Shown here: positions 42,378-50,947 of the stretch, piece by piece
Position numbering within the stretch: the stretch's first letter is position 1
How the letters are laid out: every line of letters starts with the position of its first letter
DNA from: Microbacteriaceae bacterium
GTDB taxonomy: Bacteria > Actinomycetota > Actinomycetes > Actinomycetales > Microbacteriaceae
Direction: 5' to 3'
Assembly (NCBI GenBank): GCA_004297935.1
Contig: SCRE01000020.1
Location: forward strand, 62,001 to 126,000
Length of the DNA: 64,000 bases
Made by a program: the position numbers and the translations under genes
The notes under the pieces: model-generated
What the model saw: the letters and a program-made list of their open reading frames with translations, nothing else
What the model was told of the DNA's origin: nothing
The model's database searches: none

Positions 42378-43142
42378 TTATTTCAGCAATCCCTTCAAAA
42401 GCGCCGCCGTTGCGTCGCAATGTTTCTCCATGACCAATCGCGCCGTGTCGCCGTCTCCAGCGAGTATGGCCGCGACAATGGTGCGGTGTTGTTCGTCCGA
42501 GCCGGCGATGTTGGTCCGCAGGAACGGAATCTCGGCCAGGTATTGGTGCACCTTCGTCTGCACGGTGCTGCACGCGTTGGACAGTTCGGCAGAACCACAG
42601 GCGGATGCGATTGCCAAATGCAGTCGCGCATCCGCCTGCCGGTAGGCGGCCGGTGAATCCACCGTGTCGAACTCCTTGAGGCACGTCGTGAGCAAGAGCC
42701 GAGCGGATGCGTCGACCGGACGGATGGCCGCCTGGTAGCAGGCCCCCGGCTCGACGATCGCACGGAAGATCAGGATGTCGTTCATCTCGGTCTGCCGGTC
42801 TCTGCCCCTGCTGTCATCGAACCGTGTCGGATCGCTGAGTGCGGGGTCCAGCGGCCGAGCGTTCTCCAACGACTCGACCACTGTTCCGCCCCCACGGCCG
42901 CGCTTCGTCGACACGAAGCCGGCGGCGCGCAGTGCGCTGATCGCCTCGCGAAGCGTCGCTCGCGAAACGTTCAGCCGGTCAGACAACTCCCGTTCGTTCG
43001 GCAGTTTGCTACCGGCCCGAAACACCCCGAGTTGAATCGCAGAGCCGAGCTGTTCGACACAGGACTCGAAGGCCATGTGTCCGCGCACGGGTTGCAAGAC
43101 GGTGTCGACCAAGGGCGTGGCCGCGCGGGCTGTTTCGGACAT
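42378..43142 (-). CDS. GntR/FadR-family regulator (FCD domain)
   Basis: A 254-residue repressor. Residues about 25-95 form the winged helix (LGVFRAGSKLPNERELSDRL, VSRATLREAISALRAAGFV, RGRGGGTVVES). Residues about 115-250 form an all-helical FCD effector domain (FRAIVEPGACYQAAIRP, ADARLHLAIASACGS, EQHRTIVAAILAGD). It is the second gene of the operon it most likely controls, 22 bases after the permease and one base before the ligase. The inducer may be the imported amine or a gamma-glutamyl intermediate; this is inference. Confidence 0.9.
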   Translation of the reverse strand: MSETARAATPLVDTVLQPVRGHMAFESCVEQLGSAIQLGVFRAGSKLPNERELSDRLNVSRATLREAISALRAAGFVSTKRGRGGGTVVESLENARPLDPALSDPTRFDDSRGRDRQTEMNDILIFRAIVEPGACYQAAIRPVDASARLLLTTCLKEFDTVDSPAAYRQADARLHLAIASACGSAELSNACSTVQTKVHQYLAEIPFLRTNIAGSDEQHRTIVAAILAGDGDTARLVMEKHCDATAALLKGLLK

Positions 43143-43164
43143 GGTGAGCGCTCCGCCTACCGGC

Positions 43165-44715
43165 CTACTGCTCCAGCAGTTTTCCCACCGGAATCGTCAG
43201 CTGCCCTTCCTCCTCGCGCGTCATGAAGTGCTTCCGTCCTCGGGCGTACCACATCACGATGGCGAAGATCGCCACGAAGACAACCGCGATCGGCGAGTAG
43301 TTGAACGTATCGACGGTGATCGGAGCCACGGGCGGCAAGACGAACAGGATGCAGATGAAGATCACCCAGACCACAGCGATCCAGCCGATGATCCCGCTCC
43401 ATTTGCCCAGCTGCCACGGGCCGGGCACGAAATTCTTATTCAGCCGCCGCAGGAATACCGGGGTCACGTAGGCGATGTACAGGCCGATGACCGCAATGGA
43501 GGTCACCGCGAGGTACGCAGTCGTGTTGAACAGGGCGGGAACCGTCAACAGGATCGAGAGCACGACGCACAGCCAGATCGAGTTGGTCGGAGTGCCGGTG
43601 CGCGGGTTGACTTTCTTCCACAGCCGAGCACCCGGGATGGCGTTGTCTCTCGAGAACGCGAAGCTCATCCGCGAATTCGCGGTGACGGATGCCATGCCGC
43701 AGAAGAATTGCGCGCCGCAGACGATGAAGAGCAAGAACTTCGCCATCGTCGGGTTGTTCAGCGCGTCGAGGAAGATCTGCGCGGGGGGCAGCCCGGTGGA
43801 TGTCGCGGCCAGCTTGGTCAGGCCTGCCTGCGTTCCATCCTGAATCGCCGCCGTGATCGAGAACAGCAGAATCCAGCCACCGATGATCGAGATCACCACG
43901 CTCATCACGATGCCCTTGGGTGCCGAGCGCGATGCGTTCTTGGTCTCCTCTGCCACGTGCGCAGATGCGTCGTATCCGGTGTAGGTGTACTGCGCCATCA
44001 AGAGGCCCATCAGGAACACATAGGGTCCGAACGAGAAGCCGGTCTCGTTGTGCCATGCGGTCATCGTCCAGCTGAACGACTGGTGGCTGGTCGGCATGAT
44101 CCACAGCGCACCGACGATGATGAGCACGCCCACGATGTGCCACCAGGCAGACAGGTTGCACAGTGCGCTGACCAGCTTGACCCCGAACGTGTTCAGCGCC
44201 CCGTGGATGGCGATGATCACGATGAACAGGACGAACGTGTTGGCCGCGGTCGGCGTGACACCGAACGTGAGCGCTGCGAAAGCCATCATGGTGGTCGCGG
44301 CGCCGAAGTCGATGGCCGCTGTGACGGCCACCTCACCGAGGAAGTTGAACCAGCCGACGAACCAGGCCCACTGGCGCTTGTTCTTCTTCGCCAGGCGCCC
44401 AGCCCAGAAGTACAGGCCGCCCGCTGTTGGATACTTCGAGCAGACTTCGGCCATCGCCAGTGCGACGAAGAGCACGAAGACACCGACCAGGGGCCAGCCG
44501 ATGTCGATGGCGGCGGGCCCGCCGGACTTCAACGCGATCGAGTACGACGTGATGCAGCCGGCCAGGATCGAGATGATCGAAAAGGAAACGGCGAAGTTCG
44601 AGAATCCGGACATGCCGCGATGGAGCTCTTGTTTGTAGCCGAGTTTGGCGAGATCCGCCGCGTCCGCATCGGCGGACTGCTGAGCCTTCGACCTCGTTGT
44701 CGCTTCTTCAGTCAT
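43165..44715 (-). CDS. APC-family amino acid/amine permease
   Basis: A 516-residue transporter with about twelve membrane segments. The N-terminal LGYKQELHRGMSGFSNFAVS, SIISILAGCITSYSIALKSG and TGYDASAHVAEETKNASRSA blocks are hallmarks of the APC superfamily branch that imports GABA, putrescine or ethanolamine. It is the first gene of the leftward operon with the gamma-glutamylation enzymes, so it should bring in their substrate. On the minus strand TTGACA (44792-44797) may be the -35 of its promoter, though no good -10 follows. The 313-base gap upstream is described separately. Confidence 0.9.
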   Translation of the reverse strand: MTEEATTRSKAQQSADADAADLAKLGYKQELHRGMSGFSNFAVSFSIISILAGCITSYSIALKSGGPAAIDIGWPLVGVFVLFVALAMAEVCSKYPTAGGLYFWAGRLAKKNKRQWAWFVGWFNFLGEVAVTAAIDFGAATTMMAFAALTFGVTPTAANTFVLFIVIIAIHGALNTFGVKLVSALCNLSAWWHIVGVLIIVGALWIMPTSHQSFSWTMTAWHNETGFSFGPYVFLMGLLMAQYTYTGYDASAHVAEETKNASRSAPKGIVMSVVISIIGGWILLFSITAAIQDGTQAGLTKLAATSTGLPPAQIFLDALNNPTMAKFLLFIVCGAQFFCGMASVTANSRMSFAFSRDNAIPGARLWKKVNPRTGTPTNSIWLCVVLSILLTVPALFNTTAYLAVTSIAVIGLYIAYVTPVFLRRLNKNFVPGPWQLGKWSGIIGWIAVVWVIFICILFVLPPVAPITVDTFNYSPIAVVFVAIFAIVMWYARGRKHFMTREEEGQLTIPVGKLLEQ

Positions 44716-45028
44716 TGGTCTTACTACCTATCGGGGAGAGGTGGTGGCATCTGATGATGCTGAGGAGAGTCTGGACCTTCCAAGGCAAATGTGTCAATGG
44801 CCTGATGTTAGATGTTTGATTTCGGCATGCCGGTGACTGGGGAGCGGGGGCCGGCGAGTGTCTCAGCACCGGTGATCGAGCAGCGGGGCCGGCGAGTATC
44901 GCGACTTCGCCGTCGCTCGCCGTCTGCTCATCCAAAGTGCTCGCGTAATGGGGTGTCGACCGAGCGTGGCATTCGCTCGAGTGAACAGATAAATTGTGCT
45001 GAGTGTGCGCCTGAGATACAATGTAGAC
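44716..45028. promoter_or_regulatory. Divergent intergenic region with degenerate repeats
   Basis: This 313-base gap separates the leftward permease operon from the rightward HTH/PIN pair. A TTGACA-like element at 44792-44797 (minus strand) could serve the permease. Two diverged copies of an approximately 39-bp sequence (44830-44866 and 44869-44904, the second containing GGTGATCGAGCAGCG and GCGAGTATCGCGAC) look like old members of the dispersed repeat family found elsewhere in the window. No gene was recognised. Confidence 0.35.
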
Positions 45029-45391
45029 ATGTCCCTGACGAACCTGACCATCACTCCCCAGGACGTGCGCTCCGCAGCAGACCGGTCGGGAGCACGTCCT
45101 GCGTGGCTTGACCAGGTTGCCGCGTATGTTCGGCAGGCCGCTGCCGAAGGCGAAACGGTGACACTCACGGCGAAACGACTCATGCTGACCCCCGAGCAGG
45201 TCGCCGATGCTCTTGGAGTGTCCCGTCCGACGATCTCACGCAGGATCAAGGCGGGGCAGTTGCGCGCAGTGAAGGTCGGCAATCGGAACCGCATCCCCTA
45301 TGAAGAGTTCGAGCGCTACTGGCGGCAGACGATGGGTGAGCTGGTGGAGCTCACGCGTGACGACCTCCAGGATGATCTCTTCGGTGAGTGA
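45029..45391 (+). CDS. Excisionase-type helix-turn-helix protein (antitoxin-like)
   Basis: A 120-residue protein. Residues about 50-95 form a MerR/excisionase-type helix-turn-helix (LTPEQVADALGVSRPTISRR, KAGQLRAVKVGNRNRIPYEE), and the acidic C terminus (ELTRDDLQDDLFGE) is the kind of tail that binds a basic toxin. The ATG at 45029 follows a short upstream open stretch without a better start. It overlaps the PIN-domain gene by eight bases. The pair matches a common actinobacterial arrangement, in which the DNA-binding protein is taken as antitoxin and autorepressor. No toxicity data can be drawn from sequence. Confidence 0.8.
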   Translation: MSLTNLTITPQDVRSAADRSGARPAWLDQVAAYVRQAAAEGETVTLTAKRLMLTPEQVADALGVSRPTISRRIKAGQLRAVKVGNRNRIPYEEFERYWRQTMGELVELTRDDLQDDLFGE

Positions 45392-45788
45392 CCGTACAAC
45401 GGTCGTCTTCCTCGATGCCAACATCCTCGTCAAGCCCGTCACCCGCACTCTCCTGATGGCTGGTGGTCTGCCGAGCGGATTTCGCGCATTGTGGAGCCTG
45501 GCTGCGGAACACGAAGCAGCCCGGCACATGCGACCGCCGGCTGTGACACCGTCGTTCGTGCGGGAACGGCTCGGTCTGCGACTCAGCCCGACAGGTGCGG
45601 GAGCAGCGCGCTTCCGCGCGACGAAGGGTGCTGATCGCCAGATTCTTGCCGATGCCATCGCGGCCCAAGCAGGATTTCTCGTCACGGAGGACGTGGATGA
45701 CTTCGCTGTCGAAGACCTGGTGGGTGTCGGGATCTCGGCCGTGAATCCCGATCTGTTCCTTACTGCGCGACTGACGCGGGATGCCTAG
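45384..45788 (+). CDS. PIN-domain protein (VapC-like toxin)
   Basis: A 134-residue PIN-fold ribonuclease. VVFLDANILVKPVTR carries the first catalytic Asp, GADRQILADAIAAQAGFLVT a later Asp, and EDVDDF the C-terminal acidic cluster of the metal site. The GTG at 45384 overlaps the antitoxin-like gene by eight bases, so translation is coupled. PIN toxins cut tRNA or rRNA in the cytoplasm. Its stop overlaps, tail to tail, the stop of the flavoprotein gene by three bases. The catalytic acids appear intact, so it may be active. Confidence 0.8.
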   Translation: MSDRTTVVFLDANILVKPVTRTLLMAGGLPSGFRALWSLAAEHEAARHMRPPAVTPSFVRERLGLRLSPTGAGAARFRATKGADRQILADAIAAQAGFLVTEDVDDFAVEDLVGVGISAVNPDLFLTARLTRDA

Positions 45789-46783
45789 TGGGCAGTCACG
45801 ACCCCGAGCAGATCGTGGTTGAGCACCGCGGCAACGCGGGCGCCAGCGCCGGCCGCAACGATCAGCTGCTGCGGTCCCGGCACCGCCGCATCGCCGGCCG
45901 CATAGACACCGGGCATGCTCGTGCGACCATCGCGATCGGTGACGAGCAAGCCCGCGGCATCCGTTTCGAGGGCGAGAGCGGTGACAGCGTCCAGCACCGG
46001 ATGCCACTGCGGCCGCACGAATCCACCAGCTGCGGGAATGACGCTGTCATCGTGCAATCGGATACCCGTCAGCACCCCGCGATCGCCTTCCAGATCGTCG
46101 ATCCGCCTGCGTTCGAGAGCGATCCCGCGCGACGCGAGTTCCGCCTCATCCGCCGCGTCGATGACATCCGCGCCGTTCGTGAACACCGTGAGGTTACCGC
46201 TCCACTGGGCGACGAGCAGCGCACGGGTCGCGAGGTCGGGCGTCTCTCCGATCAACGCGATCGGTTTGCCGTCCTGCTCGTAGCCATCGCACGCGGCGCA
46301 GCTGAACAGACTCATCCCGTAGTACGCCCGGATGCTCGGCAGCGCCGGCAGCGTCTCCCGCAACCCGGTCGCCACCACGACGGATGCCGCGCGCACCACA
46401 CGCACGACCCCCGCAGACGCGATGTCCGCTTCGAATCCGCCGACCCCCGAGCCTGTGCCGAGCCCCGCGCCCGTGCCGACCCCCGAGCCTGCGCCGACCC
46501 CCGCGCCTGTCGAAGGGCGCACAGCCGACACTGTCCCGCGCACGACCACGTCGGCATCCGGATAGCGTTCAATCTCCTCGCGCGCGAGCTTGCGCAGTTC
46601 GTGCGGAGGAATGCCGTCGCGGGTGATGAAGCCGTGTGCAATCAAGGTGACAGCGTTGCGCGGTCGCCCCGTGTCGACCAGGAGCACACGCCGTCGCGCC
46701 CGCACCAGGTTCAGCGCGGCCGACAGGCCCGCCGGGCCACCACCGATGATCAGGGTGTCATATTCGTCGTTCGCACACGACAT
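45785..46783 (-). CDS. Thioredoxin reductase-like flavoprotein with Gly-rich insertion
   Basis: A 332-residue FAD/NAD(P) oxidoreductase. LIIGGGPAGLSAALNL binds FAD, FSCAACDGYE holds the CxxC redox pair in the thioredoxin-reductase position, and MPGVYAAGDAAVPG closes the FAD site. The NADPH loop usually reading GGGDSA is not obvious (ALIGETPDLATRALL), as in several actinobacterial relatives that are not true TrxB. Residues about 92-118 are a Gly/Val/Ser/Thr run encoded by imperfect CCCGAGCCTGTGCCGA-like repeats (46440-46515), inserted between two strands of the FAD domain. The ATG at 46783 has a good AAAGGA. It is not coupled to the sulfur cluster upstream. Confidence 0.85.
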   Translation of the reverse strand: MSCANDEYDTLIIGGGPAGLSAALNLVRARRRVLLVDTGRPRNAVTLIAHGFITRDGIPPHELRKLAREEIERYPDADVVVRGTVSAVRPSTGAGVGAGSGVGTGAGLGTGSGVGGFEADIASAGVVRVVRAASVVVATGLRETLPALPSIRAYYGMSLFSCAACDGYEQDGKPIALIGETPDLATRALLVAQWSGNLTVFTNGADVIDAADEAELASRGIALERRRIDDLEGDRGVLTGIRLHDDSVIPAAGGFVRPQWHPVLDAVTALALETDAAGLLVTDRDGRTSMPGVYAAGDAAVPGPQQLIVAAGAGARVAAVLNHDLLGVVTAH

Positions 46784-46877
46784 TTCGCCTCATTCCTTTT
46801 GAGGTATGTATCTGCGGTTGCGTGATGGCAGCTTCCCCACCCCCGTGAGCCGCCCACGAAGGGTCATTCGGGGCAAC

Positions 46878-48341
46878 TCAGTGGAGAGGGGCCAGGAGTT
46901 CGACGGCGCGCGCGATCGCAACCTGCTCGTCGCGCGGCACGACCTTCACCCGCTCGCGCTCGACGGGCGAGCGATCGGCCGCGCCAAGGGCACGTTCGTG
47001 TTCGTCAAGAGACAGCCAGCCGCGCCAGGTGGTGTATTCCACTCCGCGCTCAGCCAGCAGGTCGAGCACTGCCTGCTCGTCGGGCTCCTCCGCGCGCGGC
47101 AGTGCATCGAAGTCGGAGACGAGGTGCTCGATCGTCTCCATCGCGTCGCCCTTGGTGTGGCCGATCAGACCGACCGGGCCGCGCTTGATCCAGCCGGTCG
47201 CGTACAGTCCGGCAAGCTGCTCTCCGGCATCGTCGAGCACACGACCCTCGCTGTTGCGGATGACGCCGCGGCGCTCGTCGAACGGAACACCCGGCACGGG
47301 CGAACCGAAATATCCAACCGCACGGTAAACCGCCTGCACCGGATAGTCGACGAACGTGCCGGTTCCGCGCACCGCACCGGCCGCATCAGCGATGCCCGCA
47401 CCCGCCGACGCTGCAGACCCGGCGCCGCGCGCGCCGTCCGTACCATCCGAACCATCCGAACGATCCAGCGCGGTGCGCTCGAAGCGGATGCCTTCCACCC
47501 GCTCCCGCCCCAGAATCTCAGTCGGCTGGTGGAAGAAGTGCAGGTGCAGACGGCGCGATGCCCCGGTCCGCTCGCGTTCGAGCCAGCCGCGCAGGATTCG
47601 GGTCATCACCTTGACCTGATTCGTGCCTGCTGCCCGTGCGACCGCGTCGATGCCAGCGACGTCGGCGAAATCCTCGGCATCGACGATCACGTCGATACCG
47701 GCCACCTCGCCGAGTTCGCGCAGCTCGAGCGGCGTGAACTTCACGTGCGCCGGGCTGCGTCGACCGAAGACGTGCACATCCGTCACTGCCGATGTCGCGA
47801 GGCGGTCGTATACGTTTGCCGGCATATCTGTCCGCTGCAGGTCGTGCGGCAGTTTCGCGAGCACGCGGGCAACGTCCAGTGCAACGTTGCCGTTGCCGAC
47901 CACCGCGATCTCCCGCGCGTCCAGCGGCCAGTCGCGCGACACATCCGGGTGGCCGTCGTACCAGGAGACGAAGTCGGCGGCACCGTACGAGCCGGGAAGG
48001 TCGATACCGGGAACGGTGAGGGCTGCGTCGCGCGCCGCACCGGTCGCGAAGATCACCGCGTCGTAGTACCGTCGCAGGTCGTCGAGGATCAGGTCGACGC
48101 CGAGAGTCACATTACCGAGCAACCGGATCGTGCCGGCATCGAGCATCTCGTGCAGCGAGCGCACGACACCCTTGATGCGCGGATGATCAGGCGCAACTCC
48201 GTAGCGGATCAAGCCGTACGGTGCAGGCAGCGACTCGATCACGTCGATCGACACGTCCAGTCCGGTACGGCTGAGGATGTTGCCGGCGTAGATTCCGGCC
48301 GGTCCGGCGCCGATGATCGCGACGCGCAAAGGTCTGGACAT
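46878..48341 (-). CDS. fprA: Ferredoxin/flavodoxin-NADP reductase (FprA-like)
   Basis: A 487-residue flavoprotein of the adrenodoxin-reductase type. It has VAIIGAGPAGIYAGNIL (FAD), APYGLIRYGVAPDHPRIKGV, VVGNGNVALDVARVLA (NADPH), FGRRSPAHVKFTPLELREL and GWIKRGPVGLIGHTKGDAME, the typical order of actinobacterial FprA. It passes electrons from NADPH to ferredoxin, which the sulfite reductase of this cluster needs. Residues about 290-325 are a low-complexity spacer (SDGSDGTDGARGAGSAASAG) lengthening the protein by roughly 30 residues. The ATG has AAAGGA five bases upstream. It is last in the leftward sulfur cluster, 41 bases after the methyltransferase gene. Confidence 0.9.
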   Translation of the reverse strand: MSRPLRVAIIGAGPAGIYAGNILSRTGLDVSIDVIESLPAPYGLIRYGVAPDHPRIKGVVRSLHEMLDAGTIRLLGNVTLGVDLILDDLRRYYDAVIFATGAARDAALTVPGIDLPGSYGAADFVSWYDGHPDVSRDWPLDAREIAVVGNGNVALDVARVLAKLPHDLQRTDMPANVYDRLATSAVTDVHVFGRRSPAHVKFTPLELRELGEVAGIDVIVDAEDFADVAGIDAVARAAGTNQVKVMTRILRGWLERERTGASRRLHLHFFHQPTEILGRERVEGIRFERTALDRSDGSDGTDGARGAGSAASAGAGIADAAGAVRGTGTFVDYPVQAVYRAVGYFGSPVPGVPFDERRGVIRNSEGRVLDDAGEQLAGLYATGWIKRGPVGLIGHTKGDAMETIEHLVSDFDALPRAEEPDEQAVLDLLAERGVEYTTWRGWLSLDEHERALGAADRSPVERERVKVVPRDEQVAIARAVELLAPLH

Positions 48342-48382
48342 GAGGTTCCTTTCGGGAGTGGTCTGTGCGTCAGTGCGACGGG

Positions 48383-49195
48383 TCAGGCGGGTCGACCGGA
48401 CCAGCCGGGTTGGTCGGAATAACCGGGCAGAAGTGTCACGACATCGCCGACGACGATCACCGCCGGGTTCTTCACTTCAGCCAGCGCCGCGATCGCCGCG
48501 ATCGTGCCGAGCGTTCCCGTCGTCACCCGCTGGTCGGGGCCGTATCCGTCTTCAATGATCGCCACAGGACATTCGGATGCGCGGCCGCCCTTCACAAGCG
48601 TCGCCGCGTTGGCAGCGAGCCCGCCGACGCCCATCAGCAGGATCACCGTGTGATTCGATCCGCCCGGAAGCTGGTCGAGACCTTCGTGCCCGGTGACCAC
48701 GGAGAACCCGTTGGCGATGCCGCGGGAGGTCACAGGGATTCCGACGGCAGCAGGCACGGCGATGGCACTGGTCACACCGGGCACGACCTCGACGTCGATG
48801 CCCGCGTTTCGGCATGCGTCGACCTCCTCGCTGCCGCGCCCGAACACATACGGGTCCCCGCCCTTGAGGCGCACAACCGCGCGGCCGGCCTGCGCGTGCT
48901 CGACGATCAGCTCGTTGATCCGCCACTGCGGCACCGGATGGTGGCCGGGCTGCTTTCCGACGTCGATAACGGTCACCTGCGGGGGCAGATCGCCGAGCAG
49001 CGAACGCGGGCCGAGTCGGTCGGCGATGACGACATCCGCTGCGCGCAGCCTCTCCAGTCCGCGCACGGTGATCAGGCCGGCATCACCTGGCCCGCCGCCG
49101 ATCAGAGTGACGGTGCCCGTCCGAGTGGCCGTGTCAGCCGCGGTCCCCGCACCCGCCAGCGTGACAGTCCCCGCCAGCGTGACAGTGCCGGTCAT
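48383..49195 (-). CDS. cobA: Uroporphyrinogen-III C-methyltransferase
   Basis: A 270-residue SAM-dependent methyltransferase that makes precorrin-2, the first step to siroheme. TLIGGGPGDAGLITVRGLER, VIADRL, VVRLKGGDPYVFGRGSEE, VVPGVTSAIAVPA and GIPVTSRG are the family signatures. The ATG overlaps the ABC permease stop (ATGA). The first 34 residues repeat the protein's own first strand: GTVTLAG, GTVTLAG and GTVTLIG occur in series, encoded by a duplicated GCCAGCGTGACAGT sequence (about 49158-49190). Enzymes of this family normally begin directly at the last copy. Siroheme is the cofactor of the sulfite reductase upstream, which explains its place in the cluster. Confidence 0.92.
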   Translation of the reverse strand: MTGTVTLAGTVTLAGAGTAADTATRTGTVTLIGGGPGDAGLITVRGLERLRAADVVIADRLGPRSLLGDLPPQVTVIDVGKQPGHHPVPQWRINELIVEHAQAGRAVVRLKGGDPYVFGRGSEEVDACRNAGIDVEVVPGVTSAIAVPAAVGIPVTSRGIANGFSVVTGHEGLDQLPGGSNHTVILLMGVGGLAANAATLVKGGRASECPVAIIEDGYGPDQRVTTGTLGTIAAIAALAEVKNPAVIVVGDVVTLLPGYSDQPGWSGRPA

Positions 49196-50205
49196 CGCGC
49201 ACCACCCTGCGCCTGCCCAAGTGTCAGTCCGCGGCCGCGCGCAAGGCGACGCTCGAGCGGGGCGAATGCGGCGAGCTCGACGAGCATCCCGATGATGAGG
49301 ATCAGCAGGATAGTCGCGAGCACGGAGGGCAGATCGGCCAACTCGCGGCCTTGCTCGAGCATGCTGCCCAGGCCGAAGCCCATGGTTCCGCCGACCGTGA
49401 TGATCTCGGCAGCCATCAGCGATCGCCAGGCGAATGCCCAGCCCTGCTTGAGCCCGCCGAGATAGCCGGGCAGCGCAGCCGGGAGGACCACGAGCGTCGA
49501 CTGCTGAAACCGATTCGCCCCCAGCACCGCGCCGACTCGGCGGAACTGCGGCGGTACCTGGTCGACGCCGGCGAGCAGGCCGTTGACGATCGACGGGATC
49601 GCCCCCATCAGCACGACGAAATAGGCCGTCGCATCCGTGAGCCCGAACCAGAGGATCGCTGCCGGAACCCACGCCACCGACGGCAGCACCTGCAGCCCGG
49701 AAATGATCGGACCGAGCGCACGGCGCAGCGGGCGTACCTCGGCCAGGAGCATGCCGATCGGCGTGCCAACGGCCACGGCGATCAGAAAGCCGATCACACC
49801 GCGTTCCAGGCTGGTGGCGACCGCCTGCTGCAGCCGGCCGGTCTGCCACGCTTGACCGATGGATGCCGCAACGTCGAGCGGTCCGGGCACGATGTCGGGA
49901 CGCGGATGCGCGATCACGACGTAGAGCTGCCACACGATCAGGAATGCGAGCACGAGCAGAACAGGCGGGAGCACGCTGCGCGCGAAGGTGCAACCGGTAC
50001 GTGCGGGCCCGGTCTGGCCGGGCTGACCCTTCGCATCGGTTTCGCCCGTCTGCAGCGCGTCGAGCCCGGACTCCGGGCTGCGCAAGTCGGACCCCGCACG
50101 GCGCAGGCCAGACTCAGGCTCAGGCTCAGGCTCCAGGCTGCGCAGGTCGGACTCCAGGTTGCGCTCGTCCGAGCGAGCCGCGACCAACTCGGTGTCATGC
50201 GGCAT
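49192..50205 (-). CDS. ABC transporter permease, SsuC/TauC-like
   Basis: A 337-residue membrane protein. After an unusually long hydrophilic head (about residues 1-70, containing LEPEPEPESGLRRAGSDLRS from repetitive DNA near 50095-50160), six membrane segments follow. The ATPase-contact loop is REA/EAA-like (RRVGAVLGANRFQQSTLVVLP). Pattern and length of the core match alkanesulfonate/taurine/nitrate permeases. The ATG at 50203-50205 overlaps the ATPase gene by 11 bases. It forms an importer with the next two genes. The substrate is a sulfur oxyanion or sulfonate by context. Confidence 0.9.
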   Translation of the reverse strand: MPHDTELVAARSDERNLESDLRSLEPEPEPESGLRRAGSDLRSPESGLDALQTGETDAKGQPGQTGPARTGCTFARSVLPPVLLVLAFLIVWQLYVVIAHPRPDIVPGPLDVAASIGQAWQTGRLQQAVATSLERGVIGFLIAVAVGTPIGMLLAEVRPLRRALGPIISGLQVLPSVAWVPAAILWFGLTDATAYFVVLMGAIPSIVNGLLAGVDQVPPQFRRVGAVLGANRFQQSTLVVLPAALPGYLGGLKQGWAFAWRSLMAAEIITVGGTMGFGLGSMLEQGRELADLPSVLATILLILIIGMLVELAAFAPLERRLARGRGLTLGQAQGGAR

Positions 50206-50947
50206 TTCGGCGAAGCTCCTGCCTGAGTTGGTCGGTGATCTCGATCGCGAGCCGCGAGACATCCGGGGACTCGATCCGGCGCTCGCCGCTGACCGAAACC
50301 GACCACTGCGCGGCAACCCGGCCGGGTCGCGATGACATCAGCACCACCCGCTGACCGAGTCTCACCGCTTCCCGCACGTTGTGGGTGACGAACACGATCG
50401 TGCGCCCGGTGTCACGCCACACCCGCTCCAGCTCTTCGTGCAACAGGTCGCGGGCGATCGCGTCGAGCGCGGCGAACGGCTCATCCATCAGCAGCACGTC
50501 ACGATCCTGCGCGAGAGCCCGGGCGAGAGCGACGCGCTGCCGCATCCCGCCGGAGAGCTCGTGCGGGCGCTTGTCTGCGGCATCTGCCAGGTTGACCAGG
50601 TCGAGCAGCTCGAGGGCCGCGGGGCGGCGCCTTGCGTGAGCGATACCGCGCAGTTTCAACGCGAGTTCGACATTGCCGCACGCGCTCAGCCAGGGGAAAA
50701 GTGCCGCATCCTGGAACATGACGGCCGCGGAGCCGCTCGGTACCGTGACCGACCCGCTCGATGGCCGCTCCAGTCCCGCGATGATGTTCAGCAGCGTGGA
50801 CTTCCCGCACCCGGATGCTCCGAGCAAGCAGACGAACTCTCCCGGCTCGATGCTCAACGTGATGTCGTGCAGCACCAGCGGCCCGGCCCTGTGGTAGCGC
50901 TTGCCGAGCCGGGCGATGGCGACGGCCGCAGCGCCGCGTGTGCTCAC
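50195..50947 (-). CDS. ABC transporter ATPase, SsuB/TauB-like
   Basis: A 250-residue ATPase. Walker A is LLGASGCGKSTLLNI, the Q-loop is MFQDAALFPW, the signature is ELSGGMRQRVALARAL, Walker B is VLLMDEPFAALD, and the switch His is in FVTHNVREA. It energises the SsuABC/TauABC-type importer made with its two neighbours. The GTG start overlaps the binding-protein stop by four bases (GTGA). All catalytic residues are present. Confidence 0.93.
   Translation of the reverse strand: MSTRGAAAVAIARLGKRYHRAGPLVLHDITLSIEPGEFVCLLGASGCGKSTLLNIIAGLERPSSGSVTVPSGSAAVMFQDAALFPWLSACGNVELALKLRGIAHARRRPAALELLDLVNLADAADKRPHELSGGMRQRVALARALAQDRDVLLMDEPFAALDAIARDLLHEELERVWRDTGRTIVFVTHNVREAVRLGQRVVLMSSRPGRVAAQWSVSVSGERRIESPDVSRLAIEITDQLRQELRRNAA

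Noticed and set aside
44829-44904. Intact copies of the dispersed repeat
   Set aside because: The two sequences resemble the repeat but have many changes; counted only as degenerate relatives.
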